Both the position numbers and the translations under genes were made by a program. From contig NC_036454.1 in assembly GCF_002775205.1 (NCBI RefSeq), positions 27,140,283 to 27,204,282 of the forward strand: DNA of 64,000 bases, written 5' to 3'. This document shows positions 43,914 through 54,617 of this stretch, in pieces. Below the pieces are notes generated by a model that saw nothing but the letters and a program-made list of their open reading frames with translations, was not told where the DNA came from and made no database searches. This stretch comes from Xiphophorus maculatus. Its lineage: Eukaryota; Chordata; Actinopteri; Cyprinodontiformes; Poeciliidae. The first letter of the stretch is position 1; each line of letters starts with the position of its first letter.

Positions 43914-46900
43914 ATGGCTGCTCAGGTGGAGGTTCAGCCCGGTGAGGTCGGGGGGACCGGGGCAGGAGGACGACTCCACCTCAGTCCCTTGACTGACCCC
44001 AGCAATAAGAACGTCATTGAAATGCCGTCTATCGAGTTGGAATCCAACAAACCTGCCCCAAACCCTAAGCCTCGGCTGACGCCCAAGCCATTCGTTGTGG
44101 AGAAAAACCCCACCATTAAGCCCATACTCGCCCCCAAACCCCGCCCGGAGCCCACTCGCATTTCTGGGTCCAAACCGGATCTGCCAAACACACCGAAACC
44201 AACAGCGAGGCTAGTGTCCACCAACCCCAACCGTCCTGCTGCTACTTCCTTCAGAACACCGAATTCATTGAAAACTGGCCAGACAACCAAGCCTGTGATC
44301 CAACCTTTTAAACCGGTCCCTCCTCTTGATCCCGTGGAGCCCAATAAATCAAGCCGCCCCATCCCGACCGGGAGGCAAAAACCTGCTGCGTCGAACTTGG
44401 CCTATTCCAAGAGTCTTAAAACATATTCGGCAGCTGAGTGGTCTGGAACCACTTCAGTCAAAAATGAGAGCGGTGAGAGCAAGGAAGGATCTATGACCAG
44501 AGCTAAATCGATGGAGTTCCTTGCTGCAAGAGGGCAAGACGAAGAAGCAAAAACCAAATCTCCTCCTGAAGCAGCCGTGCAACTGAGAACGCAGCCCAGG
44601 AAACCCAGACCCTTTTCGGCTATTTTTCCTGCTGCACCGGCTAAAACTGAGACACCCGTCCCTGCTCCTCGCTGGGTAGCGAGGCGACCCCTCTCAGCCG
44701 ATCTCACGTCTAAGTTTGAGTCTATCGGTCTGTCTCTGCACCAGAAAAGCCCCAAAGCGAACACTCCACCGGATCAGGACCAAGAACAAGAGAAAACTCC
44801 TCCCAGCGCAACATCAGACAGTGCTGACGGCGTTGCTGATCAAACTCACTCCAAGCAAAAAGCGGAAGAAACTGCTGCGAAGGACGGTGAGGACGTTAAG
44901 CCGGTGGCGAGCATCAAGTCTCGGATAAGTCTCCTCCTCGATGCATCGTCCTCTCCAGGCGCGGCGGCCGATCCGGTGCAGCCGGTTCCGGAGGCGGAAT
45001 CGTCCGTGGGCGTGAAGCAGCTCATCAAGCAACTGACCGTGGATACCACGCCGAGTCCGATCCCCGCTGTGAAGCCGGTGTTGAAGCCCCGCCCGTTGCC
45101 TCTGGATCGCACCAAAAAGTAAGAGCTCTGCCTATTCTCTTTCATCTGCTTGTTTCTGTTCAGTGTTTTTTTTTTTTTGTTCTTTTTTTTGTGTGTGGGT
45201 GCATGAGTTCCATTGTCATGCATGCTTTTGTCTCGTATGATGTATGTTCATCAGGTTTTCATCCGAGCGCTCACCAGACCCTGAGGGAACAGATCGACAT
45301 GACATCAGCAAAGAGTCTCAGAGAGGGGTAAGAGAGGGGCCGAGCTTTGCCGCATCGGGGTTCTCGTTTTGTCCGATTTATTTTTAGCAGACCAGTGAGA
45401 GGTGTTTTTACAGCTCAGTTTTAGGAAACGCTTTTAGAGCCTATTGTGTGAAGAATGTAAAGGAATGGAGAAATGGCAGGATAAAGGGTTTACCATTTGA
45501 AATCTGGACATACAGTTGAGGTCAGGAGCTTTTATACACTCGCAATGATACAAATTACATAATATTTTGATTGCTCTTTGCCCCAGGGTAAATGATCATA
45601 CAATATGTGGTGCACAAGTTAGAATTTATTGTAGGTGTTCATGACCACGCCCATTGCATTAGCCCATATTCAGAACATTTGGAAAGTCCAAGGAACTCCT
45701 TTGAGACCTGAATAAACCCCACAGCTGATATTGATTTGCACATAGGATCAGGAATGATTAATAAGAACTGACAGATTTCAACTGTTTCCTTGTCTTTCTA
45801 TGTGCATTCTTTCCTTCATGTGTTCAATAGATTCCCCATAACTTTACTTTTATACTAGTAACAATGTTCATATCTGATAATAGGTATTGCAACAGAAAAT
45901 GTAGGTCATAAATCAATGGAAAAAAAAGGTTAAACCTAAGACATCTAAATTTAATTCTTCCCTTTAAAAGTTAGTGGTGGAAGGCCATTTTAATAAGGCT
46001 TGGTTGCAGTTTCAGCAACTCATCCACTGTTAAGTTTACATACGTACATACATAGGAGGTCAAGTTAAACACTTGACCTCCTATGTTGCATCTTGTTCTG
46101 TTTGTCGTGTTCATTTCCTGGTTTAACTCTTGTTATAGCTCCATTGCAGAGTTGTGTTTAAACCGTCTCCTCTTCTTTTCTAAAGACTTTTGCAATACGG
46201 TTAATCTAACTTGTGTTTATCTTCTCTCGTCTTCCCAGGCCGAGGAATCAACAACCACTCCCAACGACCACAAGACGTTCCTGGATTTCAAGGATTCCCC
46301 TTTAGAGTCCAGAAAGGGTCTCGCACCTGAAGGGTCGGAAGCAGGACTGCCGTGGGCTCATCCTAAGGAAAGCAGTTCTGGTGCCGAGTTGCACACAGTG
46401 CGAGCTTCCTTGTTTGAGAACATTGTGGAGAGGCAGAGTGTGTTCCTGATGGACCAGGATGAATCACCCAAGGATGGTGGTGTGTTCTTCGCGAGAGGAA
46501 ATGAAGAGGAGGAGGATGATGGATCCCTCGTTACGGCCACCTACAGGGAACTCGTGTCCCCCTCGGATTCGTTCCGGGTCTCACACGCCTTCGACACGAT
46601 CCAGGCGGCTGAAGAGAACCGAGCAGTGAGTGAGAGCGTCCCGGCGGCCCAGTGGGAAGACAAGGCCATGACGCTCCGCACCAGGCGCTCAGAACGAGCC
46701 AGGCCGGCCGTACAGATGGCCGACACGTCGCCCCGGTACCTCAGAGTGGGGGCTTTGCACAAGTGGACCACTACCAGTTTCGATCAGGGGGAAGGTTCGC
46801 ATAAAGGGATCCCGCAGGAATTGGAAAGCGAGGGGCGAGCAGGTTTGGAGAAAGACCAGGATGTAGCCGCCCCTAAACGTTTAAAAATACTGCAGGGAGA

Positions 46901-49900
46901 AGAGCCGCAGAAACCCAAGGCCACCTACTTCGCTTTGACTGGACAGATGCAAGATACAGCATCTCCCGGAGAGGTGGGATCAAGCCTCGCTGGTGCCAAT
47001 CTGCACTTCAATGATCTACCTGTGAGGTCAGCTATGGGGGGCTCACAGGGACAAATCTATTCAGCCAGGAGGAACCCTTCTCTAGAAGAAGCGTTTGGGC
47101 AAATCTCCCCCACTCAAGAGAAGTTTGACGAATTAATGCAGAGGAACACCATCCCGTCCATGGAGATCAGCTCCCAGATGGAGGAACAAACCAAAGCAGA
47201 TGTAATGGAATTAAAAAAGACAAAAGAGCAACAGGAGAGAGAAAGACACCTGGCTAAAATGAATGAGCACGAGGAGCAAACACAAGTAGACTTTGAAAGA
47301 ATGAAGGAGTTGGAGAGACAGCGAGAGTTCGAACGACAAAGGCAAAAAGTGTTTGAAAGGGAGAAGAGAGAACTTGAGGAGGAGCGGCATAGACAAAAAC
47401 TCGAGATGGAGAAACAGAAACGGCAAGAACTGGAGAGGGAGCGACAGCGTCAACTCCAAAAAGAACAAGAGAGGCAAAAAGAGATGGAGAGGGAGCGTGA
47501 AAAGGAGAAGCAGAAAGAAATGGAGATGCAGAGTCTTAGAGAAAAGGCTGAGAAGGAGGCCGAAAAATCGAGACAGATGGCGTTAGAGCAGGAAATGCTG
47601 AAGATGATAGAGCTTGAGAAAAGAGCTAAACAAAAGGAGAGGGAGATGGAGATGGAAAGGAAGAGAGAGCTGGAAAAACAGAGACAAAGGGAGATGGAAA
47701 AGGAGAAGAGACAGCAAGACTTGGAGAGACAGCAGTTGGAGAAAGAGAGACTGAGAAAAGAACAGGAGAACGAAAGGAAGAGGAAAGAGGAGTTAGAAAA
47801 ACTCAAAGAGATGGAGAGACAGCAGCTAGTTGAGCTAGAGAAGCAGAGATCAAGAGAGAGGGCAGAAAAAGAGGCAGAGAGATTAAGACAGATGGCTCTG
47901 GAGCAGGAAAGTCTGAGAATAAGGGAGCTTGAAAAAGAGAAAGAAAGACAGCGTGAGTTGGAGATTCAGATGGAAAAGGAGAGGGAGTTGGAGAAACAGA
48001 GGCAGAAACAGCTGGACATGGAGAGAGAGAGGTTGGAGAATGAGAGGCTGAAACGAGAACAGGAGCAGGAAAGGAAGAGGAGGGAGGAGTACGAAAGGCT
48101 CAAAGAGATGCAGAAGCAGCAGCTAGTTGAGCTGGAAAAGCAGAGACTGAGAGAAAAGGAAGAGAAAGAGGCCGAAAAATTAAGACAGATGGCTTTGGAG
48201 CAGGAAGTGTTGAAGATAAAAGAGCTTGAGAAGGAGCGAGCGAAACTGAGGGAGTTGGAGATCGAGCGTCAGATGGAGATTGAGACGAGAGAGAGGGAGA
48301 AACGGAGGCAGAGGGAGGTGGAAAAGGAGAAGCAGAGGCAGCTGGACCTCGAGAGGCAGCAGTTCGAGCAGGAGCGGCTGAGACGAGAACAGGAGAAGGA
48401 CCGGCAGAGGAAGGAGCTGGAGATAGAGAAACATAAAGCAAAGGAAAAGCTGGAAAAGGCAGAGGCAGAGAAAATTAGGCACATAGCCAAGCAACAAGAA
48501 TTGGAGAGGCAGCGACTGAAGGAGAAGCAGAAGAAGGAGGAGCAGGAGAGGCTGTGGTTGGAGTCGTCCTCTCTGAGACCCAAAGTTCTGGACCTGGACT
48601 CTGTCCTCAGAAGTGACCTGCTGTCTCCGGCGTCTCCCCAGCACGGTGACGCCTCACCACGATGGAGGGAGCCATATAAACCTGTGATTCTTGACATCGA
48701 CTCCTTCACGTCTCACGCTCAAGGCTCACCGAGCAAAGACTCGCTTCCTGCTTCTGGTATTACGGGACTAGATGCTGAGTTTGGGGTTTGGTTGCAACCC
48801 ACGCCCGAAAGAGACGTCAGCTGGAAAGTTCCGGCGCAGACTTCAGCAGGTTTCTCGAGTCCGGTGTGGACAATGTCCCCTCAGGATCCGTGGGAGCTGC
48901 GGCCCGTTGAGATGTCGGTGGACAAACCAGTGATGGAACCCAAGAGAGCGTCCAGCAAGCTCAACCCAGAACAACTTCTCCTCAAACCTGAGGAGAGGCA
49001 TCCCAGCCCACAACAGCACAGGCCCGCTTCCCTGGATGAGCCTCCCTTCTTGTCTCCTCTTTCAGGGAAAGAGCAACAATCGAGGAACTCTCTTTATGAA
49101 CTTTCCCACAGTAGCCTCGGAGAGCAGATCTGGATCCCAAGAGAGCCCCAGCCTCCAAAAGAAAGGAGAGACGCCCACGGCCACAGGAGATCCCACGGAT
49201 CCCAGGTGAGAGAGACTAATCTGATCAGGCAGTGGCTGCAGATGCAAGGTTTCTCCCAGAAAACTCACTAAGCCCGGTGGTTGGGCGCTAGGACAGTCAT
49301 TCATCCAGCAGCACGTTGTATTTTTGAGCTAACAAAATGTTTAAAGTTGACAGGAAATTTGAAAATATCACTTGATAATCATGTGTTATTGAAAGATTGG
49401 AAGATTCACACCCGAACACCGACTATAAAGTCTTAAAAAATGCACACATTTTAAAAAGATTTAAATAAATAAGCAATGCTTAGCCTGGTGGGGCACAAGT
49501 AAAGCCTGGTGGCCCGCCAGGCTTATAATACACTGAGATGGACACTTTGTGAGTCATTTTTGGGGTGAAACTCACTCAAATTTAAGTCGATGTCAAGTTG
49601 ATCTGTATCGTACATTTGATCACCAAGGTAGTTCAAAATGTTTTACGCTCTAAAGACATAGTACAGTAACCAAATGTGAAAGAGGCAATATTTTGTCAAA
49701 TGCCATCGTCATTTACTGGCAATTTGGAAACTTCTTTAAAAGAAGATTATCTAGAACACATCTTATTCATCATCATCTTCCTCTTTTTTTTGCTTTCCTC
49801 TTAATTGTGTAGAAATTGGACAACAAACATCCTGCAAATTTTCTTTAAAAGCAGATTTAGGTGCACCTGTTTGTTAAACTTGATTAAACGGGAAGAGTAA

Positions 49901-52353
49901 AGAGTGATCCATCTTGTTGCTGAGCGTAAACTTACAAAAAAAATAAAACTAACCATAACAATCTACTAAAACAAAAGATTTAGGACGGTGTATCCCTTTC
50001 TTTCAACAAGGTAAGACAGGTACTTGAAGCGTTTTATCTTTTGGATCTTCACGGCTTTATGAATTCCTTATCTACAAAAAGCAGAAAACTTTATTCATTT
50101 CCTTGAAGTATTGCATATTTGGTTTGCTGTTGAACAGGTAAAAAAAATAGGGTTGGGACTTTATCACATTAATTTTGATTAATTAATTACTTACATTTTA
50201 ATGTGTCAAACATTTAAACGCAATTAATCACTTTTTTTTTTTTTTTACATACAAAGTTATGTACACGGTAAAATTTTACATACAAAGGATCCTTTGTATT
50301 TGTGCATTTCCAGTAAACCCGTAAATCTGACGCACAAGCGATCATGACGCTGCCTCTCTTGTCCCATTTGGGTTCATTTTCGCTTGGAAAAAAACTATCT
50401 GATGCGATTCTGGAAAAGATTATTGTTGTGTTCAAGTTGTGCTAAAAGGAGTTAGCCTATCACTGAAACTATTCAAGCCTAAAATACTGTAGCTTCTCAA
50501 TGCAAAACGGTCTGCAGCAGCACAGACGTCCTCAATGCTAAAATCAGCGTCGATAGTCCACATTTCTAAAGAAGTTACGCGAATGACTAAGGGTTCCTAA
50601 AGCACTTGAAAGCTGAATAGGTACAGTATAATAGGACTTTGCACCAATCTGATGGTTGAATAAAATATTAAAAACAATAAAGATATTTGTTGTTGAGCTC
50701 GTATGTCTATTTATTCAATAATTTAGCAGCAACAAAAGAGGGTTTTGATTTGAAAATGTTTAACTCTTTTGCTACTGGACCTTTCTCTAGCACTTTTTCC
50801 TTCCACTCAACTTTCCATTAATGTGCTTCTATACTCTGGTCAGCTTCTTTGGCAATGCCCCCGTGTAGCTGAATCTCCTGGTGGAGAGGGCTAGTTACCG
50901 TTGGCTTGACAACTGTTATGTCAGCAGTCCTGCAGGCCATTAGAGCTGAAATGATTAATTATGATGAATCAATTAATGAAATAGTGGGCAACTAATTTAG
51001 TAATCAAATAATTAACTGCCGTTTACAGACCCTGAAAAAAGGCCATTTGCTGAAAGAACGACATATTTTCAGCAGTAATGAAGCCAAAACTCTACAAAAC
51101 AATGTATATTTTTTATTGAAGATATAAAAAAATCAATAATCACCAGATTAGCCCCTACTGCTAAATTGATGTTAAATCAAGCAGAAAGGGACGAGCTTTG
51201 CAAATGCAGATGCGACCTTTGCTACAAATCATCAAGTGCTCACTAAAGGAATGCTTTGTTATTGCATTTTAGGCAATAAAATGTTTGTTTTCTTAAAGGA
51301 ATTAAATTATTTATTTCCACATTTGAGTGCATTTCTAATAGTATAGTGTCATTTAAGTGCTTAAGTGAAAAATCTGAAATATGTGCCAATTTTTTTTTTC
51401 TTCAATTAATCGTCAGAATAACTGATAAACAATTGCTAAAATAATCGTTGGCTGCAACCCAATAGATCAGGGGTGTCAAACTCCAGTCCTCAAGGGCCGC
51501 AGTCCTGCAACTTTTAGATGTGCCTCTGCTGCACCACCTGAATAGAATAATTAGGTCATTAAGGCTCTGGAGAACTGATCTACACAAGGAGGAGGTAATT
51601 AAGCCATTTCATTCCAGTGTTTTGTACCTGTGGCACATCTAAAAACTGTAGGACTGCGGCCCTCGAGGACTGGAGTTTGACACCCCTGCAATAGATCATA
51701 ACGTAACATCCCTGTTCTTATGTTATTTCCCAAGACTCTTAAATTTGGGTTTTTATTAGCTATGACCTTCAATATTAACAGGAATAAGTCCTTGAAGTAT
51801 ATCACTTTGTGTGTGTAGTCATTCAGATTTATTAAATTAAAACATTTTTGAATTACTGCAATAAACCAGCTTTTTAATAAAACTCTATCATTTGATATAG
51901 AAAATATGACCACATGTTCATTTTAGACTTAGACTTAGACTGACTTTATTATCATTTTGCATGCACAGGGTTTATACAGAACGAAATTTTGTTGCATACG
52001 GCTCAGAACAATGTTTTGAGGTTACAATGATATGAGGTTACTCTGGAATATAAATCTAAATATAAAATATAAAGTGCAGGAATGACAGTAAAATATAAGT
52101 TATTTTAACTTCTGGGTTTAATTGAGAAGGGTTCTTCCACCAGCTGCTGGTTTGTCTTTATAGCTTCATACTTTGGAGCATCAAAGATGATTTCAGGCCT
52201 TTACTGTAGTCCTTGTTTGGCTGCCAGGAGCTGAATCGGATGCGCTCCCGGAGCATGTCGAGGAGATCGGCTCCTTCCAGCAGCGCCGTGGAGGGAAGTC
52301 TCCTCAGGATGAGGAGTCGCAGCGCCCACCGAGAGCTGGACCATCACAGTTCG
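43914..52353 (+). CDS. KIAA1671-like protein, 5' part (4 exons, 1457 codons, 3' end not found)
   Basis: KIAA1671 is a large, mostly disordered protein related at its C-terminus to tankyrase-1-binding protein; its role is poorly known. Exons: 43914-45118, 45255-45327, 46239-49205, 52228-52353; all junction phases agree and they sum to 4371 nt. The N-terminus MAAQVEV and the following Pro/Lys-rich segment (PKPRLTPKPFVVEKNP, PKPRPEP) resemble the human KIAA1671 start. Residues about 427-745 are acidic and disordered. Residues about 750-1200 are a continuous E/K/R/Q/L-rich helix. Then come Ser/Pro-rich segments with VLDLDSVL and PVILDIDSF. The last exon is Arg/Ser-rich (MRSRSMSRRSAP). If the donor at 49206 is skipped the protein would stop at 49271. 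The C-terminal tankyrase-binding-protein domain is not in the window or was not recognised. Confidence 0.65.
45510..46085. mobile_element. Tc1-like element remnant in the KIAA1671-like gene
   Basis: The left end reads TACAGTTGAGGTCAGGAGCT followed by TTTATACACT, a degenerate form of the Tc1/Sleeping-Beauty-type inverted repeat of fish. The right part contains AACCTAAGACATCTAAATTT and AAGTTTACATACGTACATAC, again typical of that family. There is no transposase. At its right edge is a perfect 15-bp hairpin (46051-46085). The long frame beginning at 46083 runs out of this remnant into the real exon at 46239. Confidence 0.7.
46051..46085. repeat. Perfect 15-bp inverted repeat (hairpin) with 5-base loop
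   Basis: CATAGGAGGTCAAGT (46051-46065), loop TAAAC, ACTTGACCTCCTATG (46071-46085). All 15 pairs match. Confidence 0.95.
47210..48560 (+). repeat. Purine-rich coding repeats for a long charged helix
   Basis: For about 1.35 kb the coding strand is strongly purine-rich (GAG, AAG, AGA codons), encoding residues about 750-1200 of the KIAA1671-like protein. Three imperfect tandem units are visible by the block RQMALEQ, whose ATGG lies at 47577, 47892 and 48189 (spacings 315 and 297 nt, or 105 and 99 codons). Each unit also carries an ELEKQR and a KEMxxQQLVELEKQR-type segment. The composition suits a single alpha-helix or long coiled coil. Confidence 0.85.
50942..51461. repeat. Element of the GCTGCAACGATTAATC family
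   Basis: The left edge reads GAGCTGAAATGATTAATTAT. The right edge on the minus strand reads GGGTTGCAGCCAACGATTAT, so the ends are an imperfect inverted pair. The interior is AT-rich. It abuts the hAT-type element that starts at 51468. Confidence 0.55.
51468..51688 (-). mobile_element. Non-autonomous hAT-type element with perfect 8-bp target duplication
   Basis: The tips CAGGGGTGTCAAACTCCAGT and its inverted copy GGAGTTTGACACCCCTG are intact, and both flanks are CAATAGAT (51460-51467 and 51689-51696). It is 221 bp, related along its length to the 8684-8894 copy but in the opposite orientation. The intact tips suggest it is the younger copy. Confidence 0.92.
51925..52100 (+). repeat. Dispersed fish repeat (TTAGACTTAGACTGACTTTATT type)
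   Basis: The sequence begins TTAGACTTAGACTGACTTTA and continues with GAACGAAATTTTGTTGCATA, a combination I recognise as one of the commonest short fish repeats. It ends about 130 bp upstream of the 52228 exon. Confidence 0.6.
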
Positions 52354-54551
52354 GTGAGTACGCCTGAATTTAAAGACGAACGTATTTGGATGTGAGCACC
52401 GTCTCAAAGATCACTATTTTTAGCTCACCAGATGTGAGCAATGCTTTTGTGTTTGTTTAGTACCGTGTACCTTTGTGTTGTCTGAACACTAAAGACAATA
52501 GTCAACGGAGGTTAATTGCAGCTGAAATTTGCCGAATCAATGACTAACGTCGCAGGCATCGCCCGCGCCTGTGAGACATTATGGTCTTTGCAAAAGTGGG
52601 TCAGGCGCACGTAGCAGCCTGTTCCTCCAGACTGAAACAGACATATGATTATTAGCCGTATGTTATCAGCTCTAATTTATCAGGAAGCTGTCTGCAAACC
52701 TTTGAAGAGAAACGGCCAGTCACGATCATGTGTCCTAAACACTTTGGTGCGATTGTGTTCCTCTTCTGGTTCCACCTGTTTGACATCAAACCCTGTAGCT
52801 GCTGCTTTTTTTCTTTCCTCATTTAGGTCTCGGATGAGTAAACAATAGCTGCTCAGTTGGAGCTGTTCTCATTACCTCCACACACGTATCAGTTGATTGA
52901 AGCCTGCAGAGTGGTAACCGCCCGTAGATGGGTGGGTTTAGTTTTGCTCTTTGTTATCGACACTGTAATTGTATTCTCAGAGTGAAGGCCTCTAATGTAC
53001 TGAGTGGCACAATGACACAGAGCTGCGACCCAGACCTCTGATCAAGTCAACAGCACCACCTAGTGGTTGTGGGTGGGAAAACGCGTTTATTGTAGTAGAG
53101 TTACAGGAATTTAGTTAAACAGAGTGTGTTGCTTGAATATTACTAATTGTTAAACAAATAAATTGTTAAACAAATAAATATATTTGTTTTTTATCTGCAT
53201 TAAAGGGATTTCTGGAGATGCCCCTGTCAGTCAGACCAAAATCTGAATTTTCTCTTGAGCTGCTGGCAGATTGGCAGATTAAGTTTTGAAAATAGATATG
53301 ATCAGATATGATTTCTAAAAACCAAAGAATGAGATCAGATTAAAGTGCAGATAAAGGCAAAGGACAAATGCTTTGATCCGTCTAATAACTTTATTTCCTT
53401 TGTGTTTTGCTGGTTTTAACACTACCGTCTCTGCTGAAGAACCTGCAATTTTACTCTTTTGTTTTCTTTCTGTTTTTGTTTTCAAATCAATACGTGACGT
53501 CGGTATTTATCACAGAGTACTACAAAAAAAAATTTTAATTACAAGAATAAAGTCTTAATACTACGAGAATAAAGTTGTACGACAGGAAATTTAAATAACA
53601 TGAGAATAAACTCGTATTAAGTAATATGAGAAAAAAGCTTATTGCAATACAAGAATAAAATTATGGTATTACCAGAATAAAGTCATAATAATACAAGACT
53701 ACAGAACTACAACAGAGTCATAATATTGAGAAAAAAGTCTTTACAATACAAAAAAAATGTCATAATACGAGTAAAAGTTGTAATAATACAACAAAAAGTC
53801 ATTATACTATAAGCAGTAATGATACAAGAATAAACTCATAATATTATTCAAGTAAGTCGTAAAATATTTTAGTAGAATGAAGTTCTACTAATATATTGAA
53901 TGAAGTATTTTTTAAAAAACACCTTCACAAAAAACGATAAATGAATCGATGTTGATTGTCTTGTGAAGTTATACTTAAGTGTTGGTTTTACAGATGGGAC
54001 ATATTCAATCTGTTAACACTTCAGCATCAAATTATTATCAGGACTTTGAAATGATTGTGCAAACTACTGAGTTTATTTTGAAGAAAACTAAACAAGCTAG
54101 TTACATCAGAACTTGATAACTATATCCAAGCTTTGCTCTTACTAAAACACAACTTTTTTCTAGTCATTTTAACAAGTTTTTTCTGTCTTTATTCCAAAAA
54201 TATTACACCTTGATTGTCATATTATGACTTTATTCTCGTAGTTTCAACAAAACGAACAAAGACTAAATCTGTCCCTAACCCTCCATCGTAAATATCAGCC
54301 AGGAAAGACTGATCAGTGGCTCTTCTTTTTTTTAAGACAAGCTCTTATTGACTTTTTCCAAACCCCACATTTAGCATATTTATTAGCTCCTGTTATATAT
54401 TATTAATCTTATTTTTACTAGCATTACTAGTAATATTATCACCCATCAGGTCAGATGATTTAAAAAAATAAAAATGTAGTCAGATGGGTTGCATGGTGAC
54501 ATCAGCTCTTTAAGTGTGGGTGCCTGAAGCTGGGGGTGCGGCAGAGCAGAG
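52354..54551. other. Non-coding region downstream of the last recognised KIAA1671-like exon
   Basis: The GTGAGT donor at 52354 opens an intron whose acceptor I did not find. At 53515-53880, and again near 54225-54245, the DNA is a degenerate tandem array of AAGAATAAAGTCATAATA-like units of roughly 20-25 bp. The rest shows no gene signature. Confidence 0.6.
53515..53880. repeat. Degenerate short tandem array (AATAAAGTCATAATA-like)
   Basis: At least twelve diverged copies of an AATAAAGT...TAATA...ACAAGA motif follow each other with irregular spacing. The inverted version (ATTATGACTTTATTCTCGTA) occurs at 54223-54242, so the array may be part of a longer decayed inverted structure. Confidence 0.7.
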
Positions 54552-54617
54552 ATGGACTCCGTGCTGAGAGCCCTCCTGTACGTGTGGTCATGCTGTCAGA
54601 CTCCGTGGTCCCTCTGG
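54552..54617 (+). CDS. Candidate alternative first coding exon (22 codons, unidentified)
   Basis: ATG at 54552 in a good context (GAG before, G after) opens 22 codons (MDSVLRALLYVWSCCQTPWS and two more) and ends at a strong TGG|GTAAGT donor in phase 0. There is no pyrimidine tract upstream, so it looks like a first exon. I do not recognise the peptide; it is hydrophobic and rich in Trp and Cys. Its phase matches the phase 0 end of the 52228-52353 exon, so it could feed the same downstream exons as a short isoform, or start a different gene. Confidence 0.35.

Larger units (their letters stand above)
49206..52227 (+). other. Intron of the KIAA1671-like gene, repeat-rich
   Basis: CAG|GTGAGA donor and CCAG acceptor, phase 0. 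It contains a fragment at 50145-50230 of a common GATTAATTAATTAC-type fish repeat, a CGATTAATCG-type element at about 50942-51461, an hAT-type element at 51468-51688 and a dispersed repeat tail at 51925-52100. No coding exon was recognised. Confidence 0.6.

Noticed and set aside
46083-46238. A signal-peptide-like hydrophobic N-terminus in frame with the giant exon
   Set aside because: It is encoded by the Tc1-like remnant and intron sequence. A clean CCCAG acceptor at 46238 and matching phase with the upstream 73-nt exon place it outside the coding sequence.
47210-48709. Long antisense open frames under the charged helix (Leu/Phe/Ser-rich)
   Set aside because: They are complementary shadows of GAG/AAG-rich codons; low-complexity composition and no independent signals.
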